Source: an uncultured Bacteroides sp.
Lineage (GTDB): Bacteria; Bacteroidota; Bacteroidia; Bacteroidales; UBA932
NCBI GenBank assembly: GCA_900546925.1
Contig: UREV01000033.1
Location: forward strand, 1-16,228
DNA length: 16,228 nucleotides
Direction of reading: 5' to 3'
Below the pieces are notes generated by a model, which made no database searches, was not told the DNA's origin, and worked only from the letters and a program-made list of their open reading frames with translations. Positions 7,887 to 15,003 of this stretch are shown here, in pieces. The stretch's first letter is position 1, and each line of letters opens with the position of its first letter. Position numbers and translations under genes: made by a program.

Positions 7887-8936
7887 TTAGCCCATCATGC
7901 GCTCCAACCAGTGGAATATCAGCCATACCCTGCGTTTCAGGACATTCATATCCAGCGTCTCCACAGTATCGTAAGGCTTGTTGTTGTTCATGGTGATACC
8001 GGAAGTGAAGAGTACTGATGGAATCTTGTTCTCCACGAACACCCTTTGGTCTCCGATTCGATTGTAGAAAATGTTCGTGAAATCCTTGCTCCCGAAATAG
8101 TCGTATCCCAGTTCGAGGCCTGTGCCGTATTTCAGGTTGCAAGTGCTGAGCACGTCGCCCGATCCCGACACCTGATCCCGGCCGAGCATGATGATGAAAT
8201 CCTTCCTGCCGGACCTGAGAGTGCTCATCGTCCCACCGATTTGGTCGATGTTTACTGTCAATGCTATTTCTCCCGGTGTGATGGCGTGTCCGTCCACCGG
8301 ATCGATGAGCCGTCCGTTCTCGATGCTGCGCCATAACTCCTTGGAACCCTTCATGCTGCTGGATTTCGCATCCAGAGCCACGAAGATGAGATTTGCTCCG
8401 TATGCTCTTCCGAGCGTTCTCATGGAACGGAACATTTCCGCTATGCTCAGCATGGCCACTACTCCAGACGCGTTACTGTCAGCACCTGGATATAAAACAC
8501 CATTAAGAGTTCCGAGGCCGTCATAATGGGCCATAACTATGATGTATGAATTTCTGTGGCGTTTTGTGGAGCCGGGGAGGAAGCCGATGACGTTTCTTCC
8601 GAAAGGCTCATAGAAATGAGTTGCGAAATTTTTACCGGCCGGACTCAGTCCTATTTTCTCGAACCGTCTGATTATCCATGCTGCGGTCTCAGTACTGCCG
8701 ATAGTCCCAGTGGCTCTGCCTCCGCACAAAGAGTCGGAAAGGAACTCTATCTGGCGATATAACTTGCTTTCCCACACCATGTTGTGAGCCTGCTCGCTGC
8801 TGATTGCGCCTATTGTCGGCTGCTGCGCATGGGCTGCCGGACTATATATGTAACAGGTCATTATGCACAATAATGCCCAAATTGTCTTATCTATTTTCGT
8901 AGCTTTCGCTGATATTTTTTTCGTCATTTTCTCCAT
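7887..8936 (-). CDS. secreted M28-family peptidase-like protein, probably lacking a full active site
   Basis: This is a 349-residue protein from the chosen start. A signal peptide runs to about residue 37 (cleavage after AHA, leaving Gln). The core resembles M28 zinc aminopeptidases: MAHYDGLG with H137, YPGADSNASGVVAML with D153, and LTVNIDQIGG with D231. The usual Glu-Glu pair (catalytic base and zinc ligand) before the GS motif is replaced by Ala-Lys (FVALDAKSSSMKGS, residues 190-191). The late zinc-ligand His is also missing (NNNKPYDT, about 317-324). It may be inactive, single-metal or altered in function. Upstream ATGs at 8984 and a downstream one at 8927 are alternatives. I chose 8936 because the longest form would give an overlong N-region before the signal peptide, but 8927 is equally possible. 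It probably acts in the periplasm or on the surface. It may be co-transcribed with the ABC operon by read-through. Confidence 0.8.
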   Translation of the reverse strand: MEKMTKKISAKATKIDKTIWALLCIMTCYIYSPAAHAQQPTIGAISSEQAHNMVWESKLYRQIEFLSDSLCGGRATGTIGSTETAAWIIRRFEKIGLSPAGKNFATHFYEPFGRNVIGFLPGSTKRHRNSYIIVMAHYDGLGTLNGVLYPGADSNASGVVAMLSIAEMFRSMRTLGRAYGANLIFVALDAKSSSMKGSKELWRSIENGRLIDPVDGHAITPGEIALTVNIDQIGGTMSTLRSGRKDFIIMLGRDQVSGSGDVLSTCNLKYGTGLELGYDYFGSKDFTNIFYNRIGDQRVFVENKIPSVLFTSGITMNNNKPYDTVETLDMNVLKRRVWLIFHWLERMMG

Positions 8937-8962
8937 TGGAGCATGATAATTGATTATCTTTG
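8936..8962 (+). promoter_or_regulatory. promoter for the TPR-MBL-phosphatase operon
   Basis: TATCTTTG at 8955-8962 is a perfect TAnnTTTG -7 box. A TTG at 8936-8938 could be the -33 element, with a 16-base gap that is slightly short for this phylum. Transcription would start near 8968 and give a leader of about 80 bases before the TPR gene. The promoter overlaps the start region of the divergent M28 gene. Confidence 0.65.
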
Positions 8963-9000
8963 TAGGTCTCGGTGTTTGGCACATCGAGTGAAATGAACCT

Positions 9001-9032
9001 CAAAATTATAAATTCTTGTCGGATTTACGAAA
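9001..9032 (-). promoter_or_regulatory. candidate promoter for the M28-like gene
   Basis: The minus strand reads TAATTTTG over 9008-9001, a full match to TAnnTTTG. About 20 bases upstream (9029-9032) it reads TTTC, three of four matches to the TTTG -33 element. A start near 8996 would give a leader of about 60 bases to the ATG at 8936. The same CAAAATTAT string recurs at 9041-9049, overlapping the TPR start codon, so the region is simply AT-rich and the match could be chance. Confidence 0.45.
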
Positions 9033-9047
9033 CCGGAGCGCAAAATT

Positions 9048-11048
9048 ATGAAATTAAAACATATCCTACTTCTGATTGTCCTTATGTGGCCGATGACCTT
9101 GTCAGCCCAATATGATAAGGATGTTTTCTTCTTCAGAGGCCGGAGGGCTTTGGCTGACGGGAAATATTCTCAGGCCATCGAAAGCTTTAACGTGTTATCC
9201 CGCATTGACAGTACCGATTATTGGACTTTCTTTTACCGCGGAATCGCGAAATATAATTTGGGGGACCTCAGGGGTGCGCAGAAGGATTTCAACACGTCGG
9301 TCCGGCTGAACCCGATTTTTACGTCCGGCTATCATTACCGGGCGATAACCGAGAGCAGGTTCGGAAATTATGACAAGGCGCTTGAGGACCTTCAGACTGC
9401 GATAGACCTACGCCCTGGTTACGTCGGGCTTTATTTCAGCCGTGGTGTGACGTATTTCCTTGCACAGCAATTCGATAAGGCTGTCGAAGATTTCGACAAA
9501 TATATAAGGAAAGAGCCGAAGGACCCGTCTGCCTATCTGAACAGGGGAGCCAGCTGGCTTTTCCTGCAGGATACTACCAAGGCTATGGCGGATTATAACA
9601 AGGCCATATCTCTGGACCGTTTCGAGCCGGAGGGGTATATCAGGCGCGGGCGTGTATATGCTGCCGGGAAGCATTTCGCGGAGGCTATTTCTGATATGGA
9701 TATGGCTGTGAGTCTGGATTCTACGAATACTTTCGCGTATTTCAACAGGGCGATAATGTATTATGAGCAGAATGATTTCAACTCGGCCATGCGTGACTTG
9801 AACCGTGTCCTGAAAGATGAACCGGGGAATGCCCTGACGCTCTACAACCGAAGTCTTATAAGTGCGCAAGTCGGTAATTATGAGGATGCTCTGCAGGATA
9901 TGGACAGGGTGATAAACATTAATCCCGGAAACGTGCTGGCTTATTATAACCGAGCTTCTTATTTCGTGAATATGGAGAGATGGCGGGATGCGTTGGAGGA
10001 TTATGACAAGGCTATCGAACTTTATCCGGACTTCGCGAAAGCTTATATGAACCGCTCTTATGTGGAGAACAAACTGGGCATGAAGGCCAAGTCCAAGGAG
10101 GATTATGATACGGCGCAGAAGAAGGTCAGCGAATATCGCAACAAGACGGGCGAGGGCATTTCATTTGCCGATACGACCAAGAAATACAGTTCTCTGCTTT
10201 CATTCGATGCCGATTTTGCAAAGAAAGACTTCGATGACGAGATGCTTCAGCACCGCGATGTAGACATAAAACTCCGTCCGCTCTACCGCTTCAAGTTGGC
10301 TGACAAGAAAGACGATGTGCAGTACGCCCTGCGTAACAGATATGAGAACTTGTTGATAGATAGGTTCTTGCGCGAAGCTCCGGTGCCGGTGGTCGTGTCC
10401 AATTCGGATACATTGAAGTTCTCCGGCGCAGGGAAATACTTGAAGACTATATACGCTCTGCCTGCGGATAAGCCTGAGAGTGAATTCCTTAAGGCATTGA
10501 GCGACGTGGCTGACAGACAGTTCAACTCTGCGCTTGCCCACTACGATCATGCCGTGGATGGCGAAACTTCCGACAAATACGCTGCGCTTTACAAGTCGTT
10601 CTACTATATGAACAGGGGAGTCCTAAGAGCTGACATGATAGACTTTATCTCTTCGATAGAGAATAATGTCCAGACACTTACGATGGATGACCAGGGAACG
10701 ACGAGAGCCAGAGTTAAGGATCAGGTAAGCAGGACCTACGACTATTCTGACGCCATCGAAGATATGAAGAAAGCGATAGAAGTGGTCGGCGACATTCCTT
10801 ATGCGTATTTTAACCTTGCGAATCTCCAATGCCTTTCGTCTTCATATGTCGAAGCGATAAATAATTATACGAAAGCCATTTCATGCTACCCATACCTCGG
10901 GGATGCATACTTTAACAGAGGTCTTGTACTTATCTACTTGAAAGACAAGGAGAAAGGCTGCATTGACCTGTCCCATGCGGGCGAGCTTGGAGTTGCGGAC
11001 GCGTACAGCGTCATAAAGAAATATTGTGAACAAGAACAGAACAGATAA
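9048..11048 (+). CDS. secreted tetratricopeptide-repeat protein
   Basis: This 666-residue protein has a signal peptide (1-20, cleavage after LSA leaving Q21). From residue 27 to 332 there are nine consecutive 34-residue TPR units with no gap (starts at 27, 61, 95, 129, 163, 197, 231, 265 and 299), and a tenth begins at 333. Most units open with a Y-x-x-R signature (YFNR, YYNR, YMNR). Residues about 370-485 are not TPR and match nothing I recognise. Degenerate TPRs return near 486-528 and 565-652. TPR arrays bind other proteins or peptides. The protein is probably periplasmic, or lipid-free at the outer membrane; no lipobox Cys is present. GGAG at 9035-9038 precedes the start by 9 bases. It heads an operon with the MBL hydrolase 16 bases downstream. 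Its partner is unknown. Confidence 0.88.
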   Translation: MKLKHILLLIVLMWPMTLSAQYDKDVFFFRGRRALADGKYSQAIESFNVLSRIDSTDYWTFFYRGIAKYNLGDLRGAQKDFNTSVRLNPIFTSGYHYRAITESRFGNYDKALEDLQTAIDLRPGYVGLYFSRGVTYFLAQQFDKAVEDFDKYIRKEPKDPSAYLNRGASWLFLQDTTKAMADYNKAISLDRFEPEGYIRRGRVYAAGKHFAEAISDMDMAVSLDSTNTFAYFNRAIMYYEQNDFNSAMRDLNRVLKDEPGNALTLYNRSLISAQVGNYEDALQDMDRVININPGNVLAYYNRASYFVNMERWRDALEDYDKAIELYPDFAKAYMNRSYVENKLGMKAKSKEDYDTAQKKVSEYRNKTGEGISFADTTKKYSSLLSFDADFAKKDFDDEMLQHRDVDIKLRPLYRFKLADKKDDVQYALRNRYENLLIDRFLREAPVPVVVSNSDTLKFSGAGKYLKTIYALPADKPESEFLKALSDVADRQFNSALAHYDHAVDGETSDKYAALYKSFYYMNRGVLRADMIDFISSIENNVQTLTMDDQGTTRARVKDQVSRTYDYSDAIEDMKKAIEVVGDIPYAYFNLANLQCLSSSYVEAINNYTKAISCYPYLGDAYFNRGLVLIYLKDKEKGCIDLSHAGELGVADAYSVIKKYCEQEQNR

Positions 11049-11051
11049 AAC

Positions 11052-11057
11052 AGGAGG
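11052..11057 (+). promoter_or_regulatory. strong Shine-Dalgarno site setting the MBL hydrolase start
   Basis: AGGAGG lies 7 bases before the ATG at 11065. An in-frame ATG at 11026, inside the TPR gene, would add 13 residues (MNKNRTDKTGGIT) that do not belong to this family, so the Shine-Dalgarno decides for 11065. Confidence 0.85.
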
Positions 11058-11064
11058 AATAACG

Positions 11065-11874
11065 ATGCTCAGATTTATGAGCCTTTCCAGCGGCAGTTGC
11101 GGAAACTGCTACTATTTAGAACGGACGGATGCAGATGGACAACGTCATGCGATACTGATAGATGCCGGCGTGAGTCTCAGGCGGCTTAAACAGGTATTGA
11201 TGTCTAACGGATTGGATTACAATTCATTCAGTGCCGTGCTCGTGACGCATGACCATATGGACCATATCCGCAGCCTGGCCTCCTACTGCAAGCGCCTCCA
11301 GAAGCCGGTCTATGCCACCAGAGAGCTCCATTCCGCCCTCGCCGCCCATTCTTTCGGCGCCCCTTATTTGGGTCAATGCCGAAGGGACTTGGTCGAGAAT
11401 GAGTGGAATGACGTCGACGGTTTCTCCGTAAAATACTTCGTGGTACCGCATGATGCTACCCAGACAGTAGGATATGCGATTCTTGCAGGCGAAGATAAGT
11501 TCGTGATAATGACAGACTTGGGCAGAATGACCGATGAAGCGGTAAAACATGCATCGGAAGCGTCCACGGTAGTCATGGAATCGAACTACGACATGGATAT
11601 GCTCATTTCCGGGCCATATCCACATGAACTTAAAATGCGTATATGCCAGGGACACGGCCATCTCAGCAACGATGAGTGTGCATTTGCTATTAAGCAGTTC
11701 TGGCACGAAGGGCTGAGAAACATCTTCCTCTGCCATTTGAGCGACCATAACAACACCCCAGAATTGGCCTACTCCTCTGCGAAGGCAGCATTGACAGAAA
11801 TAGGAGTCAGCGAAGGCAGCGTCCACTTGTGCGCATTGCCGCGGCAGACTCCCTCACCGATGATGAACATTTGA
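11065..11874 (+). CDS. metallo-beta-lactamase-fold hydrolase, WalJ/YycJ-like
   Basis: This 269-residue cytosolic protein has no signal peptide. It starts with the family-typical SLSSGSCGNCYYLE (residues 6-19). It carries the metal motif THDHMDH (H62, H64, D66, H67), then PHDA with H129, TDLG with D151, ESNYD at 172-176, GHGHLSN at 196-202 and the late H224 in CHLSDHN. All metal ligands expected of a two-metal MBL hydrolase are present. The WalJ/YycJ branch is linked to cell-wall and DNA-metabolism phenotypes in Firmicutes and is thought to be a nuclease or phosphodiesterase. The substrate in Bacteroidota is unknown, and it is not an antibiotic beta-lactamase. It lies 16 bases after the TPR gene and overlaps the alkaline phosphatase start by one base. 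Confidence 0.88.
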   Translation: MLRFMSLSSGSCGNCYYLERTDADGQRHAILIDAGVSLRRLKQVLMSNGLDYNSFSAVLVTHDHMDHIRSLASYCKRLQKPVYATRELHSALAAHSFGAPYLGQCRRDLVENEWNDVDGFSVKYFVVPHDATQTVGYAILAGEDKFVIMTDLGRMTDEAVKHASEASTVVMESNYDMDMLISGPYPHELKMRICQGHGHLSNDECAFAIKQFWHEGLRNIFLCHLSDHNNTPELAYSSAKAALTEIGVSEGSVHLCALPRQTPSPMMNI

Positions 11875-13532
11875 TGACAAATATGAGAACTTTTAGCAAA
11901 CTTACACTTGCCGCTTCATTGACTGTAGTTGTAACGGCGTTGTTTACAGGATGTTGCGGCGATAACGGTAAAATTAAGCCGACCAAAAATGTGATTTTGA
12001 TGATACCAGACGGAACGTCCAGCACCATGCTTCCGGTAGTGCGTTGGTATAAGGAATTCAAGAATCCGCAGATGGGTGCAGCGCGCCTCGCGACCGACCC
12101 GTATCTTTGCGGATATGTGCGCCCGGCTTGCTCCGACGCCCCGATTGCCGCTTCGCCTGCCGCGATAACCTCGCTGATGACCGGCTATCGCGTCCAGAAT
12201 TCGAACCTCTCAGTGTATCCCGCGAAAAATGAGGGCCAGGATGTGTATGAGATCAATGCTGACAGTACATGGCAGCCTTTGGCTACTGTTTTGGAAGCTG
12301 CCAAGATTCTTGGTCACAAGTCTACAGGTCTCGTGGTTACTGTGAAGGTCAGCCATGCGACTCCTGCCGGTACTGCTTCTCATGTGGTTGCCCGTACAGA
12401 GGATGCCAATATCATGAGACAGATTGCTTCCAATGGTGTGGATGTCGTTTTCGGCGGTGGAATCAAATACATGGATGATGACGTGAAATCCATTTTGGAA
12501 GATAAAGGCATCAAATATCAGGAGAAAGATATGGCGGGTTTCCGCGCTTTGGATTCTGCTCCTGTCTGGTCGATGTTTGCGAAGAGTGCTATGGCGTATG
12601 ATATTGACAGAGATACACTTGCGGAGCCTTCTCTGGCGGAGATGACGACTAAGGCTATAGAGTTGCTGTCGAAAAACAAAAACGGATTCTTCCTCATGGT
12701 TGAGGGTAGTAAGGTGGATTTCGCGGCGCACAGTAATGATCCGCTCGGTACCATTTCTGAATATGAGGCGTTCGACAAGGCTGTGGCTGCAGCTATAGAT
12801 TTCGCCAAAAAGGATGGCAATACAACTGTAATTGTGGTTCCTGATCATGGTACTGCAGGTATGACTCTCGGTGACAGGAATTATTCCGGTTATTATAAGA
12901 AAGGTCTTGATTCAGTGTTCGTTATGCTTCCACATTACAAGGGAACCGGGGATGCACTGAATCAAAAACTAGAAAAGTGCAAGCCGGAGGAAGTGAAGTC
13001 CATTTTCCTGGAAAATACCGGCATTGACCTGAACGAAAAAGAGTTGAAAGCGATTCTGGCGGTCCGCGGTCTTGTCGAGGATGATTATATGAAGGTTCAG
13101 TTCTCGGATAATCTCAAATCGGTGGTGATGGATATTCTGAACGCTCATACGCATATAGGTTACTCGAATGGAAGTCATACTTCGGAGGATGTGTTTCTTG
13201 CGGTGTATAATCCTAATAACCAGAGGCCTACAGGATTCTTGGAGAGTACGGAGATGGCAGGTTATATGTTCGATTTACTCGGCGTGCCGGGTTCGTTGAA
13301 GGAGCTTACCTCTAATATATATGTAAAGTCGGATGTGTTGCTGGCTGGCCATGAGTGCGTAGTGGAGCCTGGAAAAGAGCCGGTGCTCGTCGTGGATGGC
13401 AAGGTGCGTGTGCCTGCGAACCGTTCTTATGTAGAGAAGGACGGAAAGAAGATTCAGTTGTCTTCGGTGTCGGTATATGTGCCTAAAAACAAGACGTTCT
13501 ACATCTCTAAAGAGGTACTTGGACTTTTGTAG
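11874..13532 (+). CDS. alkaline phosphatase, predicted lipoprotein
   Basis: This 552-residue protein belongs to the PhoA superfamily. A lipoprotein-like signal ends in LFTGC with C27. Expected residues are present: D46 in MIPDGTSS, candidate nucleophile S94 in AASPAAITSLMTG, H161 and T163 in SHATPAGTASHV, R174, E277, D282 and H286 in the MVEGSKVDFAAH segment, D324 and H325 in VVPDHGTAGM, and H435 in NGSHTSEDVFL. It should hydrolyse phosphomonoesters in the periplasm or at the cell surface, releasing phosphate. The nucleophile lies in an unusual ASPAA setting where E. coli PhoA has Asp-Ser-Ala. The start at 11874 overlaps the MBL stop by one base (TGATG); an ATG at 11883 is an alternative that gives a shorter N-region. 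No Shine-Dalgarno is visible, consistent with coupling to the upstream gene. The C-terminal 70 residues form an extra small domain. Confidence 0.9.
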   Translation: MTNMRTFSKLTLAASLTVVVTALFTGCCGDNGKIKPTKNVILMIPDGTSSTMLPVVRWYKEFKNPQMGAARLATDPYLCGYVRPACSDAPIAASPAAITSLMTGYRVQNSNLSVYPAKNEGQDVYEINADSTWQPLATVLEAAKILGHKSTGLVVTVKVSHATPAGTASHVVARTEDANIMRQIASNGVDVVFGGGIKYMDDDVKSILEDKGIKYQEKDMAGFRALDSAPVWSMFAKSAMAYDIDRDTLAEPSLAEMTTKAIELLSKNKNGFFLMVEGSKVDFAAHSNDPLGTISEYEAFDKAVAAAIDFAKKDGNTTVIVVPDHGTAGMTLGDRNYSGYYKKGLDSVFVMLPHYKGTGDALNQKLEKCKPEEVKSIFLENTGIDLNEKELKAILAVRGLVEDDYMKVQFSDNLKSVVMDILNAHTHIGYSNGSHTSEDVFLAVYNPNNQRPTGFLESTEMAGYMFDLLGVPGSLKELTSNIYVKSDVLLAGHECVVEPGKEPVLVVDGKVRVPANRSYVEKDGKKIQLSSVSVYVPKNKTFYISKEVLGLL

Positions 13533-13592
13533 GTGACATGGGGTGTTGTCGTTTGGACAGCACCACTTGTGCGTCTTTTCGGTCTTATCATC

Positions 13593-13617
13593 AGTCGTGT
13601 GCGTCCGGCACACTACT
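13593..13617 (+). terminator. possible terminator of the TPR-MBL-phosphatase operon
   Basis: A stem of six perfect pairs (GTGTGC at 13597-13602 with GCACAC at 13608-13613) extends by three more after one mismatch, with a 5-base loop. The tail TTCTTCT is only partly T-rich. It lies 60 bases after the alkaline phosphatase stop. Together with the hairpin at 13542-13564 it is the best candidate for transcript end, but it is not a strong intrinsic terminator. Confidence 0.35.
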
Positions 13618-13807
13618 TCTTCTAAAGGGACTCTATACTCGAAAATTCATTAAAAAGCTTTACCAACATATTTTTCGAGCACACGTAGCGAATAATTGAA
13701 ACGATTCGTTTTTAGGGATCGTAAAAAAATATTGAATAATAAATAGGTGAAAAACTCTTCCGGATTGTATTTACTACGGATGGCATGATGGCAGTCGGCC
13801 AAGCCGT

Positions 13808-13827
13808 GGTATCCCGAGAGGATATCC
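13808..13827 (+). promoter_or_regulatory. hairpin in the likely mtlD leader
   Basis: GGTATCC at 13808-13814 pairs with GGATATCC at 13820-13827 (one bulged T) around the loop CGAGA. It ends 24 bases before the mtlD start; the intervening DNA is A/T-only apart from a few C and has no Shine-Dalgarno. The hairpin could affect transcript stability or translation. No riboswitch family is recognised. Confidence 0.4.
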
Positions 13828-13851
13828 AAAAACAACTAAATAATTAATAAA

Positions 13852-15003
13852 ATGAAACTTGCAGTTCAGTTTGGGGCCGGAAATATCGGCCGTGGATTCA
13901 TTGGAGCCGTTCTTGCTAAATCCGGCTATCAGGTAGTGTTCGCAGACGTAGTCAAGGACCTTGTCGACAGGATCAATGCCGACAGACAGTATACCGTTCA
14001 TATTAAAGATGTCGACAGTGAGGATATTCTTATTTCCGGTGTCAGCGCTGTGGATTCGTCTACCGATGCTGTGGTGGAGAAAATTAAAGAGGCTGAACTC
14101 ATTACGACTGCGGTTGGCTTGAGAATTCTTCAGTTTATCGCTCCGGCCATCGCTAAAGGAATCGTTGCACGTAAAGAAGCAGGCATTGAAGCCCCTCTTA
14201 ATATTATTGCATGTGAAAACGGACTTATGGCGTCTTCTCGTCTGAAGGAAGCAGTGCTTTCTCATCTGGATGAGGCGCAGGCGGCATGGTGTACGGAGCA
14301 TGTCGGATTTCCTGACTGTTCCGTAGACCGTATCGTTCCTCCTGTCAGAAGCGAAAATCCTATCGATGTCGCTGTGGAGAAGTATTATGAGTGGAATGTG
14401 GAGGAGAAGGCGTTTGTAGGCCCTGCACCTAAGATCGACGGTATGAACTTGGCTGACAATCTGTTGGCTTATATCGAGAGGAAGCTCTTTACATTGAATA
14501 CCGGTCATGCAATCACTGCTTATGTGGGCAAGATGAAGGGTCGTCAGACCATCGGTGAGAGTATCGAGGTTCCTGAGATTTTCGATCTCGTACACGCTGC
14601 CATGCAGCAGAGTGGTGAGGCTCTTGTAAAGCAGTTCGGTTTCGACCATGAGGCGCATTTTAAGTATATTGAGAAGATTATCAAGCGTTTCCGTAATCCA
14701 TATCTTAAGGATGACGTGAATCGTGTAGGCCGCGAGCCGCTCAGGAAGCTTTCTGCTGACGACAGACTTATCAAGCCTATCATGACTGCGAAGAGTTTCG
14801 GTCTTCCTTATGACAAACTTCTTCTCGGAGTAGGTGCCGCTTTGCATTTCGATAACCCGGAAGATCCTCAGAGTGTTCAGCTTATGCAGAAGATCAAGTC
14901 CGAGGGACTCGAGGCGACTATTGCTGAGGTAACAGGTATCGCTGCCGGAGATCCTATGATTGCCGAGATTGTGAAGGCTTATCATGACGTTGAGAAAATA
15001 TGA
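13852..15003 (+). CDS. mtlD: mannitol-1-phosphate 5-dehydrogenase
   Basis: This 383-residue cytosolic enzyme has the usual MtlD length. The N-terminal Rossmann motif is GAGNIGRGFIG (residues 8-18), with the expected family sequence CENGLMASS near 121-129. The catalytic signature of the polyol-specific long-chain dehydrogenases is present as K211, N216 and H219 in the KLFTLNTGHAITAYVGK segment, followed by GRQTIGESIEVPEI. It interconverts D-mannitol 1-phosphate and fructose 6-phosphate with NAD(H). No mannitol PTS or other polyol gene is in view, so it may make mannitol 1-phosphate rather than degrade mannitol, or serve an uptake route encoded elsewhere. Its stop overlaps the start of the phosphodiesterase gene by 4 bases. 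Codon use leans to CGT, GCT and CTT, which fits high expression. Confidence 0.95.
   Translation: MKLAVQFGAGNIGRGFIGAVLAKSGYQVVFADVVKDLVDRINADRQYTVHIKDVDSEDILISGVSAVDSSTDAVVEKIKEAELITTAVGLRILQFIAPAIAKGIVARKEAGIEAPLNIIACENGLMASSRLKEAVLSHLDEAQAAWCTEHVGFPDCSVDRIVPPVRSENPIDVAVEKYYEWNVEEKAFVGPAPKIDGMNLADNLLAYIERKLFTLNTGHAITAYVGKMKGRQTIGESIEVPEIFDLVHAAMQQSGEALVKQFGFDHEAHFKYIEKIIKRFRNPYLKDDVNRVGREPLRKLSADDRLIKPIMTAKSFGLPYDKLLLGVGAALHFDNPEDPQSVQLMQKIKSEGLEATIAEVTGIAAGDPMIAEIVKAYHDVEKI

Larger units (their letters stand above)
13533..13851. other. 319-base intergenic region upstream of mtlD
   Basis: No gene is supported here. A GGTGTTGTC/GACAGCACC hairpin lies at 13542-13564 (5-base loop, one G-U pair). 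A second hairpin lies at 13593-13617. An AT-rich stretch from about 13621 to 13760 contains an inverted repeat, CTCGAAAA at 13638-13645 with TTTTCGAG at 13672-13679. A third hairpin precedes mtlD. TATTTTTC at 13669-13676 is a one-mismatch -7 box without a recognisable -33, so the mtlD promoter cannot be placed firmly. Confidence 0.6.

Noticed and set aside
8937..8984. Longer M28 start at 8984
   Set aside because: It would place about 34 residues before the hydrophobic part of the signal peptide and overlaps the divergent -7 box; a shorter start is more plausible, though not proven.
11026..11064. Upstream ATG that would extend the MBL hydrolase by 13 residues
   Set aside because: It lies inside the TPR gene, and a perfect AGGAGG site sits 7 bases before the ATG at 11065, where the family-typical N-terminus begins.
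11065..11874. MBL-fold gene as a beta-lactamase
   Set aside because: It has no signal peptide and carries the WalJ/YycJ-type N-terminus and GHGHLSN motif, not those of antibiotic-hydrolysing enzymes.
12210..12848. 212-residue minus-strand frame inside the alkaline phosphatase gene
   Set aside because: It is antisense to conserved phosphatase motifs and has no homology that I recognise.
13774..14985. 403-residue open frame on the minus strand across all of mtlD
   Set aside because: It is the antisense of a confidently identified gene, is rich in residues typical of reverse-frame translation, and has no recognisable motif. The codon bias of mtlD keeps the opposite frame open.
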